Both the position numbers and the translations under genes were made by a program. 64,000 nucleotides of DNA from positions 930,001 to 994,000 of the forward strand of contig CP049781.1 of NCBI GenBank assembly GCA_011082265.1, read 5' to 3'. Numbering within the stretch: the stretch's first letter is position 1; the number at the start of each line of letters is the position of its first letter. Source of the DNA: Candidatus Lachnocurva vaginae. Its GTDB lineage: Bacteria > Bacillota > Clostridia > Lachnospirales > Lachnospiraceae. Positions 36,535 to 46,639 of this stretch are shown piece by piece. Below the pieces are notes generated by a model that saw only the letters and a list, made by a program, of their open reading frames with translations, did not search any database and was not told where the DNA came from.

Positions 36535-38733
36535 TTAATCTCTCCACCCTATATAAATCTTGTCTCCATCTTCTATAGGAGTTGTATATCCACATACTTC
36601 ATCATTTACTTTAGTAAGTACAAACCTACCCTTCGCATCTTTCGTATTGAAATAATATACTGTAAATATATCTACAAATACATATTTATCTTTTCCTGAA
36701 AGAGTATAACTTTCTCCATTTATAGATATAACTATATTATTATATTTATCTTTTTCTTTTGCTGAAACGGATTCTTCTACTCCATGCTCCATTTCATTTT
36801 CGTATTCTTCCTCTTTTTCATTAATTATAGCATTGCTATTTTCTAAATGCTCTTCCTTATCACTTGTGGATTCTTTTACTTCGAGATTTTCAGCATCGCT
36901 ATTTTGATCTGATACTTCTATACTCTTTCCTTCTTTTCCATCATCCATACTTGCGAAAGGAATTGTATCTATATCGATAGAAAAATTTTCATAGATTAAT
37001 GTATCTTCGCTTGCGACTCTATTATTAACTAATATATCTCCATGCGGATCAATTTCAATATCCATAAACTTAATGAGCTGACCTACAGTGTAGTAATTTC
37101 TGGTATCAACCTTATCATTATCAGAAAGCTCATAATCTTCTGAAACTAAACTTCCATTAACTTCAACAAACCTCGGGCAGTTAACCGGCTTTTTATTTAC
37201 TGTAAATGTTACAGTTGACGATGTATATTCATCCAAATCCGAAACTTTTGCGTGTGCTTTCTCTCCTACCGTAGATTTTATAATTTCAATATCGCTATCA
37301 CGTTTAAGAGGAGCATTAAGTCCCTGAATTTCTCCATTAACTTTGATGATTGCTGATTCTCCGTCTTTTCCTCTTATTAGTCTTTTTATTCCATTTACTG
37401 AAATATTAAGCTCCTTACCTCTTCTAGGAAATAATTCTTCACTCAGAAATCCTGCTTGAATTGCAGCATCAAAGATAGTAAGCTTTCCATTATCATACAT
37501 CTTTATCATTTCACCGTTAAGATGAACCATAATAAAGCTATTTCTTTGTTCAAAATAATTAAGGCAGATTCCAAGAGGAGTGACAATAAGAGGATCCTTT
37601 TCAATTTTTTCATCTTCAAAAACGATGTCTTTCATAGACTCTTCACCACGAAGTGCAACACGTTCCGGCATAATCCCTAAATCTTTAGATAATGATTCAC
37701 AGAATCCATGAACTTTTCCTCCACCTCCTACTACGAATACAGCAGCAACCGACTTATCTCCATTAAGTTCTTTTATCTTATCGGATACCATTGATGCTAT
37801 CTTATCCCTAGTTTCGCTTAGTAAATCCCATACTTCCTCAGATTTTAACTGATGATTAATTCCCATAATATCTGTATATTCAACAGAATCGCCTTTTGTT
37901 GAATCAATTTTTATTTTTTCTGCCATAGCAAAATCTACAAGATATGCCTGAACTATAATCTCAGTAAGTTCATCTCCAGCATAAGGAATCATACCATAGG
38001 ATACGATACTTCCGTCTTTTGTAATGCAAAGATCTGATGTCCCAGCACCAACATCGACAAGTGCAATATTAAGCATTCTATACATCTCGGGAATAGCTAC
38101 ATTCATAGCTGCAATAGGCTCCAATGTAAGGTTTGCAACTTCAAGTCCCACTCTTTCAACTGCAAGATAAAGTCCATCAATAACATCTTCCGGGAGAAAT
38201 GTTACTATAATATCTTCCGCTATTTCTTCTGCTTTATGTCCTTCAAGGCTTGCGAATATATCACCATTTAGATAATATTTCATAACTGAATGCCCAACAC
38301 AATAATATTTATATTTATTATCTCCTTTGTCTGCAATCTGCTGTTTTGCCTTATCAATTCCTAAAAGGTCAAGAGTATATAAATCTTCATTTGTAACATG
38401 TGTTTCTTCTTCATACTTATATTCTACATGCGTAGTTTCAGTAACAAGAACTCTTCCTGCAGCTGCAATACAAACTTTTGTAAGAGGAAAACCCACTTTT
38501 GACTCAAGCTCCTCTTTTACTTCAGCAATAACTTCCGCTACTCGGTTAATGTTATGAATCTGTCCGTCAAGCATCGCTCTCGTTTTATGTTGTCTTGTCA
38601 CTTCAAAGAATACATGAAATACACCGTCTATCATTTGTCCTACGGTTCCTACTACATTTCGTGTTCCTATATCAAGGCCGAATACAAAAGCATTTTCATT
38701 TGACGAATCAACTTTTTCAATTGTATTATCCAT
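36535..38733 (-). CDS. FtsA-like actin-fold protein with long C-terminal extension
   Basis: 732 residues. The first ~390 are an FtsA/PilM-type actin fold: FGLDIGTRNVVGTV (phosphate 1), LVDVGAGTSDLCI (phosphate 2) and FVVGGGGKVHGF (adenosine motif). The remaining ~340 residues are unusual for FtsA. They contain a beta-grasp-like unit near 444-486 (KVNGEIQGLNAP), an acidic linker at about 595-660, and a related C-terminal unit at about 665-730 (KVNDEVCGYTTPIEDGDKIY). No amphipathic membrane-targeting helix like that of FtsA is obvious at the end. It overlaps coaE by 8 bp and is outside the dcw cluster. A role in division or envelope assembly is inferred from the fold only. Confidence 0.82.
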   Translation of the reverse strand: MDNTIEKVDSSNENAFVFGLDIGTRNVVGTVGQMIDGVFHVFFEVTRQHKTRAMLDGQIHNINRVAEVIAEVKEELESKVGFPLTKVCIAAAGRVLVTETTHVEYKYEEETHVTNEDLYTLDLLGIDKAKQQIADKGDNKYKYYCVGHSVMKYYLNGDIFASLEGHKAEEIAEDIIVTFLPEDVIDGLYLAVERVGLEVANLTLEPIAAMNVAIPEMYRMLNIALVDVGAGTSDLCITKDGSIVSYGMIPYAGDELTEIIVQAYLVDFAMAEKIKIDSTKGDSVEYTDIMGINHQLKSEEVWDLLSETRDKIASMVSDKIKELNGDKSVAAVFVVGGGGKVHGFCESLSKDLGIMPERVALRGEESMKDIVFEDEKIEKDPLIVTPLGICLNYFEQRNSFIMVHLNGEMIKMYDNGKLTIFDAAIQAGFLSEELFPRRGKELNISVNGIKRLIRGKDGESAIIKVNGEIQGLNAPLKRDSDIEIIKSTVGEKAHAKVSDLDEYTSSTVTFTVNKKPVNCPRFVEVNGSLVSEDYELSDNDKVDTRNYYTVGQLIKFMDIEIDPHGDILVNNRVASEDTLIYENFSIDIDTIPFASMDDGKEGKSIEVSDQNSDAENLEVKESTSDKEEHLENSNAIINEKEEEYENEMEHGVEESVSAKEKDKYNNIVISINGESYTLSGKDKYVFVDIFTVYYFNTKDAKGRFVLTKVNDEVCGYTTPIEDGDKIYIGWRD

Positions 38734-39343
38734 TCATTTCCTCCAAGTGCTTCACTCTTAAAATTTCCCTGTCAATTTGTCTATATGTATTTACTATATC
38801 TATATCATTGTTAATAAAGACATCCGATGACTTTTTAAATTCTTCTTCACTAAGCTGAGATGCAAAAATTCTGTCAATCTTTTCATCACTATAATGTCTA
38901 CTTTCTTTTAATCTTTTTCTTCGATTCTCTTTGCTCACATATATGTACCATATTTCATCACAAATTTTATCATAATTATCTTCAATTAAAAGAGCCGCTT
39001 CCACAAATAAAAAATCAATTTTATTTTCTTTTTTATACTTTTCGTACTGCTTTATAACTTCCTTTTTTACAGAAGGATGTATAAAGCTGTTAATTTTAAG
39101 CCTAAGCTTATTATCCGAAAAAATAATTTTAGCAAGAATTTTTTTATCTATATTTCCTTCAGAATCCAAAATAATATTACCAAATTCTTTCACAATTTTA
39201 TAATATAAATCCATATTTTTTTGAATTAATTTTTTTGCAATGTCGTCTGCTATAAGAGAAGCTGCATTATAATGTTTCTCTATATACGAAATAATTTCAC
39301 TTTTTCCTGCTCCGATTCCGCCGGTAATTCCAATAAAAATCAA
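38726..39343 (-). CDS. coaE: Dephospho-CoA kinase
   Basis: 205 residues; phosphorylates dephospho-CoA in the last step of CoA synthesis. P-loop GITGGIGAGKSE lies at residues 5-16. DDIAKKL and the HPSVKKEV region are typical of the family, as is VEAALLIED. It sits between polA and the FtsA-like gene, overlapping the latter. Confidence 0.95.
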   Translation of the reverse strand: MIFIGITGGIGAGKSEIISYIEKHYNAASLIADDIAKKLIQKNMDLYYKIVKEFGNIILDSEGNIDKKILAKIIFSDNKLRLKINSFIHPSVKKEVIKQYEKYKKENKIDFLFVEAALLIEDNYDKICDEIWYIYVSKENRRKRLKESRHYSDEKIDRIFASQLSEEEFKKSSDVFINNDIDIVNTYRQIDREILRVKHLEEMNG

Positions 39344-39431
39344 TTTTTGTTACCTCTTTTATAGTAATTATTTAATATAAATATTAAAATTTATAAATTC
39401 AACAATCTTACATAAAATATATTTTCATAAA

Positions 39432-42098
39432 TTATTTTACATCATACCAATTCGTTCCCGTAGAAAGGGATGAAATTAAAGGCACTTTTAACTCTGCTGC
39501 ATTTTCCATCTCTGTTATCAGTATTTCTTTTACAATTTCAAGTTCATCCTTTTTTGTTTCGATTAAAAGTTCATCATGAACCTGCAAAATAAGTTTAGAT
39601 TTAAGATTTAATTTAAGTAGTTTATCATGTACTCTTACCATCGCAATCTTAATAATATCTGCTGCCGTTCCCTGAATCGGTGAATTTTTTGCAACTCTTT
39701 CTCCGAATCCCTTTTTTATAAAATTAGAAGATAAAAGTTCTGGTATTGGTCTTCTTCTATTAAATTTAGTCATAGCATAGCCATTATTTTTTGCAAATTC
39801 GACAAGTCCGTCCAAATACGATTTTAATTTCGGATATGCATTATAATATTCGTCTATATATTGTTTTGCATCCTTTCTACTTATATGTAAATCTTCCGAA
39901 AGTCCAAAAGCACTGATTCCATAAACAATTCCAAAATTTACAGCCTTAGCTTGTCTTCTTTCATTATCAGTAACTTCAGAAAATTCCTTTTTAAATACTT
40001 TTGCAGCAGTAGCTCTATGTATGTCTTTACCTTCACGGTACGCTTCTATTAAGTTATCATCTTTCGACATATCTGCAAGCACTCTAAGCTCAATCTGAGA
40101 ATAATCCGCATCGACAAATATACTATCTTTTGCAGGTAAAAACGCTTTTCGTATCTTTTTTCCGATTTCAATTCTTATCGGTATATTCTGTAAATTAGGC
40201 TCGGTGCTGCTTATTCTTCCAGTAGCTGTAACTTTCTGCTTAAATGTAGAATGAACTCTTTTATCTTTAGATAAAGTTGATGCTAATCCTTCTACATAAG
40301 TAGACATAATTTTCTGATACTTTCTATAAGTTAAAATGTCTTCTATAATAGGATTTTCATATTGAAGTTTTAAAAGGACATCAGCTGCAGTTGAATAACC
40401 TGTCTTTGTCTTTTTCCCACCCTTGATTTGTAATTTTTCAAATAAAATTTCTCCAAGCTGCTTCGGAGAATTAATATTAAATTCTTCACCCGCAGCATCA
40501 TAGATTTTTTTTGTAATTGCATCTTTTGTAATCTTAAGTTCTTCTCCATATGAAATTAAAGCTTCTTTATCCATATATATTCCTGCTTTTTCCATATCAT
40601 AAAGCGTAAATATGAGAGGAAGCTCAATATCTTTATATAATGAGTACATATTTTCTTCTTGTAACTTATTTAAAAGACTATCATACACAGATGCTGCAGC
40701 ATAAGAACAAATATATCCATACTCCTTTAAATTATTTACATCTCTTTCATCTTCAGAATAAAATGCTTCTCTAAAAGATTTTTTCCCTAAAAGTTCTTCT
40801 TTAGATGGTACTATTATATTGCATTCCTTCTTTAAAATTTCATCCATAAAATAGTTATTATTTAAAGGCTCTAAAATATAATCCATAACCTCTATATCGG
40901 AAAACTTTTCATTATCAAATTTTTTATTTCTAAATTCAGCTATTTTAGGCATAAAATAACATGCTTCTTTTAAATTAGGGAAAATAAGCTTAAAGTCTTT
41001 ATTTAAAAGCTTTTCCATTATCTCATCAAAATACTTTTCTTCTTTAAAGCAATATGTATTCTTTTTATTTGAAAGAAATATATAGAAATTATCTCCCGAA
41101 AAAAGCCCTTTATCAGAAAGTATGTAAACTCCTATATATTTTTCATCTTTAAATTCTCTTAAAATATTATTAAAATCCGAAAAATCCTTTTCAAAAAAGT
41201 TTTTATCATATTCTATTTTTTCTTCTTCTATTATGGTATTTTCAAATTTTTTTAGTATATTTCTAAGTTCCCACTCTTTACATAAGTTATATGCTTTTTT
41301 TGTAAAAATGTTATCAAGAGTTGCGTCTTCTATAGGAAAATCTATATCGCAATCTCTATCTATAGTAACTAGTTTTTTAGAAAGAACTGCATCATCATAA
41401 TATTCATGAAGATTTGTGCTTGCTCTCTTTGGAGTAACATTCTCCCAATCTTTATAAGCTTTTTCTATAGAATGGTATTTTCCTATCAAAGCAAATGCAG
41501 TCTTTTCTCCAATTTTCGGAACGCCTTTTATATTATCCGATGAATCTCCCATCAGAGCCTTTACATCTATAAATTCAGTAGGTGTAACTCCCATTTTTTT
41601 AATCACATCATCTTCATAATAATTTTCTACTATAGTTCCAGTCTTTTTTGTCTTTGGAATACTTATTTTTATTTTTTTTGTTGCGAGCTGAAGCGTATCT
41701 CTATCTCCGGAAACAATTGTAACATTGTATCCCTTTTCTTCCGCACGTTTTGATAACGTTCCTAGTATATCATCGCCTTCAATTCCTGCCTTTTTTACAA
41801 TAGGAATATTCATAGCGGAAAGGAGTTCTTCCATCATAGGGACCTGTTCTTTAAGCTCCGGATCCATTCCTTTTCTATTTCCCTTGTAATCCTTATACAT
41901 CTTATGTCTAAATGTAGGTGCACTCTCATCAAATGCCACGATAAGCCTACCCGGTTTTTCCGTATCAAGAAATGAAAACATCATATTTAAGAATCCATAA
42001 ACTGCATTGGTATGAACTCCTTTACTACTAGTTAAATTTGGAACTCCATAATATGCTCTATTTAAAATACTATGTCCGTCTATCAATAATAATTTCAT
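39432..42098 (-). CDS. polA: DNA polymerase I
   Basis: 888 residues. The 5'-3' exonuclease domain is intact (LLIDGHSILNRAYYG, GDRDTLQL, GDSSDNIKGVPKIGEKTA). The polymerase domain shows motif A VDADYSQIELRVLA, the finger helix RRQAKAVNFGIVYG and motif C QVHDELLIE. The middle domain lacks the DxE of the proofreading exonuclease; its first strand reads YIGVYILSD, so 3'-5' exonuclease activity is probably lost, as in many Firmicutes. It precedes coaE by 88 bp in the same direction. Confidence 0.96.
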   Translation of the reverse strand: MKLLLIDGHSILNRAYYGVPNLTSSKGVHTNAVYGFLNMMFSFLDTEKPGRLIVAFDESAPTFRHKMYKDYKGNRKGMDPELKEQVPMMEELLSAMNIPIVKKAGIEGDDILGTLSKRAEEKGYNVTIVSGDRDTLQLATKKIKISIPKTKKTGTIVENYYEDDVIKKMGVTPTEFIDVKALMGDSSDNIKGVPKIGEKTAFALIGKYHSIEKAYKDWENVTPKRASTNLHEYYDDAVLSKKLVTIDRDCDIDFPIEDATLDNIFTKKAYNLCKEWELRNILKKFENTIIEEEKIEYDKNFFEKDFSDFNNILREFKDEKYIGVYILSDKGLFSGDNFYIFLSNKKNTYCFKEEKYFDEIMEKLLNKDFKLIFPNLKEACYFMPKIAEFRNKKFDNEKFSDIEVMDYILEPLNNNYFMDEILKKECNIIVPSKEELLGKKSFREAFYSEDERDVNNLKEYGYICSYAAASVYDSLLNKLQEENMYSLYKDIELPLIFTLYDMEKAGIYMDKEALISYGEELKITKDAITKKIYDAAGEEFNINSPKQLGEILFEKLQIKGGKKTKTGYSTAADVLLKLQYENPIIEDILTYRKYQKIMSTYVEGLASTLSKDKRVHSTFKQKVTATGRISSTEPNLQNIPIRIEIGKKIRKAFLPAKDSIFVDADYSQIELRVLADMSKDDNLIEAYREGKDIHRATAAKVFKKEFSEVTDNERRQAKAVNFGIVYGISAFGLSEDLHISRKDAKQYIDEYYNAYPKLKSYLDGLVEFAKNNGYAMTKFNRRRPIPELLSSNFIKKGFGERVAKNSPIQGTAADIIKIAMVRVHDKLLKLNLKSKLILQVHDELLIETKKDELEIVKEILITEMENAAELKVPLISSLSTGTNWYDVK

Positions 42099-42216
42099 AA
42101 AATTTCCTTCAAATAACCTGTTAAACTTTAAAGCATTTTTTTAAATGTTAAATCTGCTCTTGATTTTATAATAAATTAAATTACAATTTTATAACTTTTT
42201 AAATTGTTATTATTCC

Positions 42217-44007
42217 TTAAATTGCCCTTGTGTTTTCCTTTAACCAAGAGAGTTCTTCACCTTCAAAGTACGGCGACAATTTTTCATATACCAATTTATG
42301 GTAATCGTTAAGAGTTTTTACTTCATACTGAGTAAGCATATCTTTTTTGATAGGTTTAAGATCTATAGGAGCATATGTTATTGGCTCGAATTTATAAAAT
42401 TGACCATACTCAGTCTTAACATCCTCCACGCAAAGGATTTCGCTTTCGATTCTTATACCATATTTATTTTCAATATAAATTCCCGGTTCATCTGATGTAA
42501 TCATACCCGGTACAATGCAAGATATTGCATTTCCTTTAATATTCCATCTAAATGCATTTGGACCTTCATGCACATTTGACACATGGCCTACGCCATGCCC
42601 CGTTCCGCATCTATAATCAAGTCCTCTGTCCCAAACCGGTCCTCTTGCCAGTATATCAAGATTTTGCCCTACATTTCCTTTTAAGAAATGTGCAGCCATA
42701 AGTCTTAAATGACATCTTACAACTGTAGTATAATCTATTTTTTCATCTTCTGTTAAATCTTCAAGAGCAATCGTTCTTGTAACATCAGTTGTTCCATCCA
42801 TATATTGCCCGCCTGAATCTACAAGTAAAAGTCCTCTATTTTTTATGTAAGAGAAATTATCCTTTGTTGCAGTATAGTGCATCATAGCTGCATTTGCTTC
42901 ATATGCTGCTATAGTATTAAAGCTTAACTCAACGAAATCTTTTTGTGAGCTTCTAAGTTCGTAAAGTTTATCTGAAACATCAAGTTCTGATATCTTTTTA
43001 TCTTTAATATTCTTCTTAAGCCAATATATAAAATGAGTAAGTGCAACTCCGTCCTTTACATGAGCATTTTTTGTTTCTTTTATCTCAGTTTCATTTTTTA
43101 TTGCTTTCATAAGTGAAGTAGGATTTTCTTTATATATAAATTTTACATAAGAAGGAAACGAATTCTTTAATGTAAAGCTAACACAACTATCATCTAAAAG
43201 AATATTCTTTTCTTTTACATTCTTTAAGTCGCTATAAATATCATCATATCCTTTTATTTTAATATTTGACTTGCTTAAAATTTTTTCAATTTTGCTATCT
43301 ATCTGCTCCTTATTTACATATAAAAAGGCATCCTTTTTTGTGATATAAATATATGATAGAAATACAGGTGTACATTCAATATCAAAGGCTCTTAAATTTA
43401 AAAGCCAAGCTATATCACATAAAGATGTAAGAAGATATCCATCTGATTCATATTCTTTCATTTTCTCTCTTACATCAGATAACTTTTTATCTCTACTTTT
43501 ACCTGCTCTTTTTTCCGGTAATTCCCAGATTTTAGTATTAGGAAGATTTGGTCTATCTTCCCAAATTTCACCTGGAAGATCATACTTATCTTCTATAGTG
43601 CACTTTTTCTTTTCACAAATTTCTTCCAAAGCCTTTGCATTTGCTATCGTTATAAGTCTTCCATCAAAACCTAAAGCAGTATTTTCCTTTAAATTATTTT
43701 CTATATATTCATTTACAGTAGGTTCTCCTTCAACTGCCATTTTATACATATGAATTTCATTATCTTTCATCTGACGTTCTGCTTGAATAAAGTATCTACC
43801 GTCAGTCCAAAGAGCTGCTTTATCTAAAGTTATAACTACGATTGCATTTGAGCCTGAGAAATTTGACATAAATAAAATTTCTCTAAAATATTCGGACAGA
43901 TATTCAGAACTGTGAAAATCCGACATCGGTATCAAATAAATAGACATATTGTGTTTTTTCATTAAATCTCTTATTTTTTTAATTCTTTCATTTATAATAT
44001 TTCCCAT
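42217..44007 (-). CDS. Xaa-Pro aminopeptidase (M24B family)
   Basis: 596 residues: two creatinase-like N-terminal domains followed by a pita-bread peptidase domain. The metal ligands can be placed: LLVDSGGQYMDGTTDVTRT (two Asp), HGVGHVSNVHEGP (His), MITSDEPGIYIEN (Glu) and IRIESE (Glu). It cleaves N-terminal residues that precede proline. The length is that of the long aminopeptidase P form. No clear SD lies before the ATG; instead a 12-bp inverted repeat is found there. Confidence 0.92.
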   Translation of the reverse strand: MGNIINERIKKIRDLMKKHNMSIYLIPMSDFHSSEYLSEYFREILFMSNFSGSNAIVVITLDKAALWTDGRYFIQAERQMKDNEIHMYKMAVEGEPTVNEYIENNLKENTALGFDGRLITIANAKALEEICEKKKCTIEDKYDLPGEIWEDRPNLPNTKIWELPEKRAGKSRDKKLSDVREKMKEYESDGYLLTSLCDIAWLLNLRAFDIECTPVFLSYIYITKKDAFLYVNKEQIDSKIEKILSKSNIKIKGYDDIYSDLKNVKEKNILLDDSCVSFTLKNSFPSYVKFIYKENPTSLMKAIKNETEIKETKNAHVKDGVALTHFIYWLKKNIKDKKISELDVSDKLYELRSSQKDFVELSFNTIAAYEANAAMMHYTATKDNFSYIKNRGLLLVDSGGQYMDGTTDVTRTIALEDLTEDEKIDYTTVVRCHLRLMAAHFLKGNVGQNLDILARGPVWDRGLDYRCGTGHGVGHVSNVHEGPNAFRWNIKGNAISCIVPGMITSDEPGIYIENKYGIRIESEILCVEDVKTEYGQFYKFEPITYAPIDLKPIKKDMLTQYEVKTLNDYHKLVYEKLSPYFEGEELSWLKENTRAI

Positions 44008-44015
44008 ATATTTTT

Positions 44016-44056
44016 TGTATGATATTTAATATATTTTAACCATAAAATATCATACA
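44016..44056. repeat. 12-bp perfect inverted repeat directly upstream of the aminopeptidase gene
   Basis: Arms TGTATGATATTT (44016-44027) and AAATATCATACA (44045-44056) with a 17-bp loop, ending 9 bp before the ATG. It could be an operator or an mRNA hairpin. The next ~100 bp to the ftsZ terminator is AT-rich and otherwise unremarkable. Confidence 0.6.
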
Positions 44057-44152
44057 CTCCTTTCTTTTATATTAAGATAAACTTAAAATCATAATTCCAA
44101 TTTTTCTCCTTAAATATAAATATATACTCTTTTAGTTTATCATATTTTGAGT

Positions 44153-44211
44153 ATAAAAAAAGTCGAAAAAAGCGGAACACATAACCGCCCTCTTCGACTT
44201 TTTTATTTTTT
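44153..44211 (-). terminator. Terminator after ftsZ
   Basis: Two-part stem (AGTCGAA/TTCGACT outer; GCGG/CCGC inner) followed by a T tract on the minus strand, about 25 bp after the ftsZ stop. It closes the dcw cluster. Confidence 0.88.
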
Positions 44212-44234
44212 TATTAATACTAAACTTTTATCTA

Positions 44235-45599
44235 TTACTTATTCTTCTTTAGAAAATCAGGAACTCTAATTTCTTCCTGCTTTACTGTAGGTTTAGGCTG
44301 AATAGGATTATTTAATGAGGTGTTTGAAATAGACCTCTGCACAGCTGAATTAGTTGATGTATTTCCTGTCATCCCTCCAAAAGCACTACCTGAAGCTCCT
44401 GTCTTCATTTCGCTAACATTAGATGTGCTTCCTGTAGCTTTATTATGAAATCCGAATCCGACACTTCCGGTATTACTTCCTATGCCACTATTTCCTACAT
44501 TACTTTCTGCATTATTATTTGCATTGTAATATGAAGGCTTAAATGAAAAAGGAGATTTCTTTTCTTTATCTTTATCCTTACTCTTTCCTTCGTTACCTTT
44601 CATCCCTGTTGCTATAAGTATAACTTTGATTTCATCATCATAAGATGAATCTTCACAAGTTCCGAACATTACATTATCACTATAATCTTCTCCAACAACA
44701 TCTTTAACATATTCTACAGCAGCTGCTACATCCTGAAGGACTATTTCACCGGTAAAATTGATAATGATATCTGTCGCACCTTGAATACTTGTCTCAAGAA
44801 GAGGACTATTTACAGCCATCTTTACTGCTTCCTGTGCCTTATCATCACCTTTTGCCATTCCAATTCCTATATGAGCAATACCTTTATTAGCCATAACAGT
44901 CTTAACATCAGCAAAGTCAAGGTTTATAAGCCCCGGAATATTTATAAGATTTGTAATACCGGTTACTGCCTGCTGTAAAACTTCATCAGCTTTTTTAAGA
45001 GCATCTCCCATAGATACTTTTTTATCTAAAATTTCAAGTAGTCTATCATTAGGAATCACAATAAGAGAATCTACAGATTCTTTTAATTTTTCAATACCCT
45101 TTTGTGCATTGATTCTTCTTCTCTTACCTTCAAAAGAAAAAGGGAGTGTAACAACACCGACTGTTAAGCTGCCTTGATCCTTGGCGGATTTTGCAATTAC
45201 AGGAGCAGATCCTGTTCCTGTGCCGCCTCCCATACCGCAAGTTACAAATACCATGTTCTCGCCTTTTACAACTTCATTGACTTCTTCAATGCTTTCTTCT
45301 GCGGCTTTCTCTCCAACTTCGGGATTTCCGCCTGCACCAAGTCCCGACGTGAGTTTTTCTCCCAACTGAATAAGTTTAGGTGCTTTGCAAAGAGCCAAAG
45401 TCTGCAAATCGGTATTAACTCCTATAAGCTTAACACCGGCAATTCCTTCATCAACCATTCTATTAATGGCATTATTACCGCCACCGCCTGCACCGATAAC
45501 CGTAATTTTTGTTTTATTCATATCTGTATCTGCTTGTACTTCAAGTAATATATTACCTGTATCATTACCTGTTGTATTATTTGTAACTACTTCTTGCAA
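44235..45599 (-). CDS. ftsZ: Cell division protein FtsZ
   Basis: 454-residue tubulin-like GTPase that forms the Z ring. The core has [14 protein letters not shown] and the tubulin signature [14 protein letters not shown] long Ser/Gly/Asn-rich linker (about 345-440) ends in the conserved tail peptide VPDFLKKNK, which binds FtsA/SepF-type partners. The start is a TTG at 45599 with GGAGG seven bases upstream; the upstream ATG at 45653 has no such site. It is the last gene of the dcw cluster, after divIB. Confidence 0.96.
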   Translation of the reverse strand: MQEVVTNNTTGNDTGNILLEVQADTDMNKTKITVIGAGGGGNNAINRMVDEGIAGVKLIGVNTDLQTLALCKAPKLIQLGEKLTSGLGAGGNPEVGEKAAEESIEEVNEVVKGENMVFVTCGMGGGTGTGSAPVIAKSAKDQGSLTVGVVTLPFSFEGKRRRINAQKGIEKLKESVDSLIVIPNDRLLEILDKKVSMGDALKKADEVLQQAVTGITNLINIPGLINLDFADVKTVMANKGIAHIGIGMAKGDDKAQEAVKMAVNSPLLETSIQGATDIIINFTGEIVLQDVAAAVEYVKDVVGEDYSDNVMFGTCEDSSYDDEIKVILIATGMKGNEGKSKDKDKEKKSPFSFKPSYYNANNNAESNVGNSGIGSNTGSVGFGFHNKATGSTSNVSEMKTGASGSAFGGMTGNTSTNSAVQRSISNTSLNNPIQPKPTVKQEEIRVPDFLKKNK

Positions 45600-45718
45600 G
45601 GTAGTTCCTCCTTTTTGACTACAATATTGTTTCACAAAAGCACCGTGAAACACCTATCAAATATAATATTATTTTTAATTATATTTATCAACTATATTTT
45701 CATAAAAAGACCAATTTT

Positions 45719-46630
45719 TCAATATTCAAATATTATATCTGTATAATCCGGACTCCAGTTTTCAAAATGGAATTTTCCCTTTTTATACTGTTTAACTTGA
45801 GGCATTAGAGAATTAAGTCTTGTAATTTTTTTATCCAAATATTTAAACGAGCCTAAATCAACAACTATATTCCCAATTTTGCAAGAAAGACTGTTTTTAT
45901 CATAGAAATCCACTTCATCTACTTTAAGATTATACTTTTTTAGCATTTTTACTGTATTTAAAAGAGCGTTCAATGCATCTTCGTCTACTTTTATCTTGTC
46001 ATTTATTTTATGATTTTTAACAGGAAGGCCTGTAACTTTTATAACGCCTGTAACCTTCTTTTTTGAAATCTCCTTTATTACTCCATTATCATCAAAATAT
46101 ACATTATTACTTTTTGAAATCGCATAACATAATAATTCCTTTTCTTTTACATCTATAACAAAATTTTTCGGTGCAACAAGTTTTATTTCATAATTTTCTA
46201 CAAAAGGAATATTTTTTCTTTTATCAATTAAATTAATGATAATCTGATAAAGTCCATTTTCTTCATACTTGCCTTTTCTTATAACTCTTTCTTTTATAAA
46301 CTCATCCGAATTTATTTTTGAATTTGTTACTGAAATCTTTTTTATAGGAAAGACCGTTATATTAAGTATAAATCCTAAAACAACAAGTATCGCTATAAAA
46401 AGAACTATATTTATAAAATAAAAAGCGAAAATCTTTCTTTTCTTTTTATTTTTCTTTTCCTCTTCTACTCCACCTGTTCTATAATCTACGACTTCATTTT
46501 TAAAAAAAGCTTCATCTAAGTCTTCAATATCGTCATCGTCATTTTTTTTGTAATCATAGCGGTTTAAGTTTTCATCTTCGCTTTTTGTCTTTTTTGGTGA
46601 AGAAAGTATTATATGCTTTTTATATTGCAT
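45719..46630 (-). CDS. divIB: Cell division protein DivIB/FtsQ
   Basis: 303 residues: a charged cytoplasmic N-terminus (to ~70), one membrane segment (IVLFIAILVVLGFIL), then an extracytoplasmic POTRA domain beginning VFPIKKISVTNS and a beta domain. This is the FtsQ/DivIB plan and the gene is in the usual place between ftsW and ftsZ. Sequence similarity outside the POTRA start is weak, which is normal for the family. Confidence 0.88.
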   Translation of the reverse strand: MQYKKHIILSSPKKTKSEDENLNRYDYKKNDDDDIEDLDEAFFKNEVVDYRTGGVEEEKKNKKKRKIFAFYFINIVLFIAILVVLGFILNITVFPIKKISVTNSKINSDEFIKERVIRKGKYEENGLYQIIINLIDKRKNIPFVENYEIKLVAPKNFVIDVKEKELLCYAISKSNNVYFDDNGVIKEISKKKVTGVIKVTGLPVKNHKINDKIKVDEDALNALLNTVKMLKKYNLKVDEVDFYDKNSLSCKIGNIVVDLGSFKYLDKKITRLNSLMPQVKQYKKGKFHFENWSPDYTDIIFEY

Positions 46631-46639
46631 AAAATCCTC

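Noticed and set aside
45600..45653. ATG 45653 as ftsZ start
   Set aside because: The GGAGG ribosome site lies inside this extension and points to TTG 45599.
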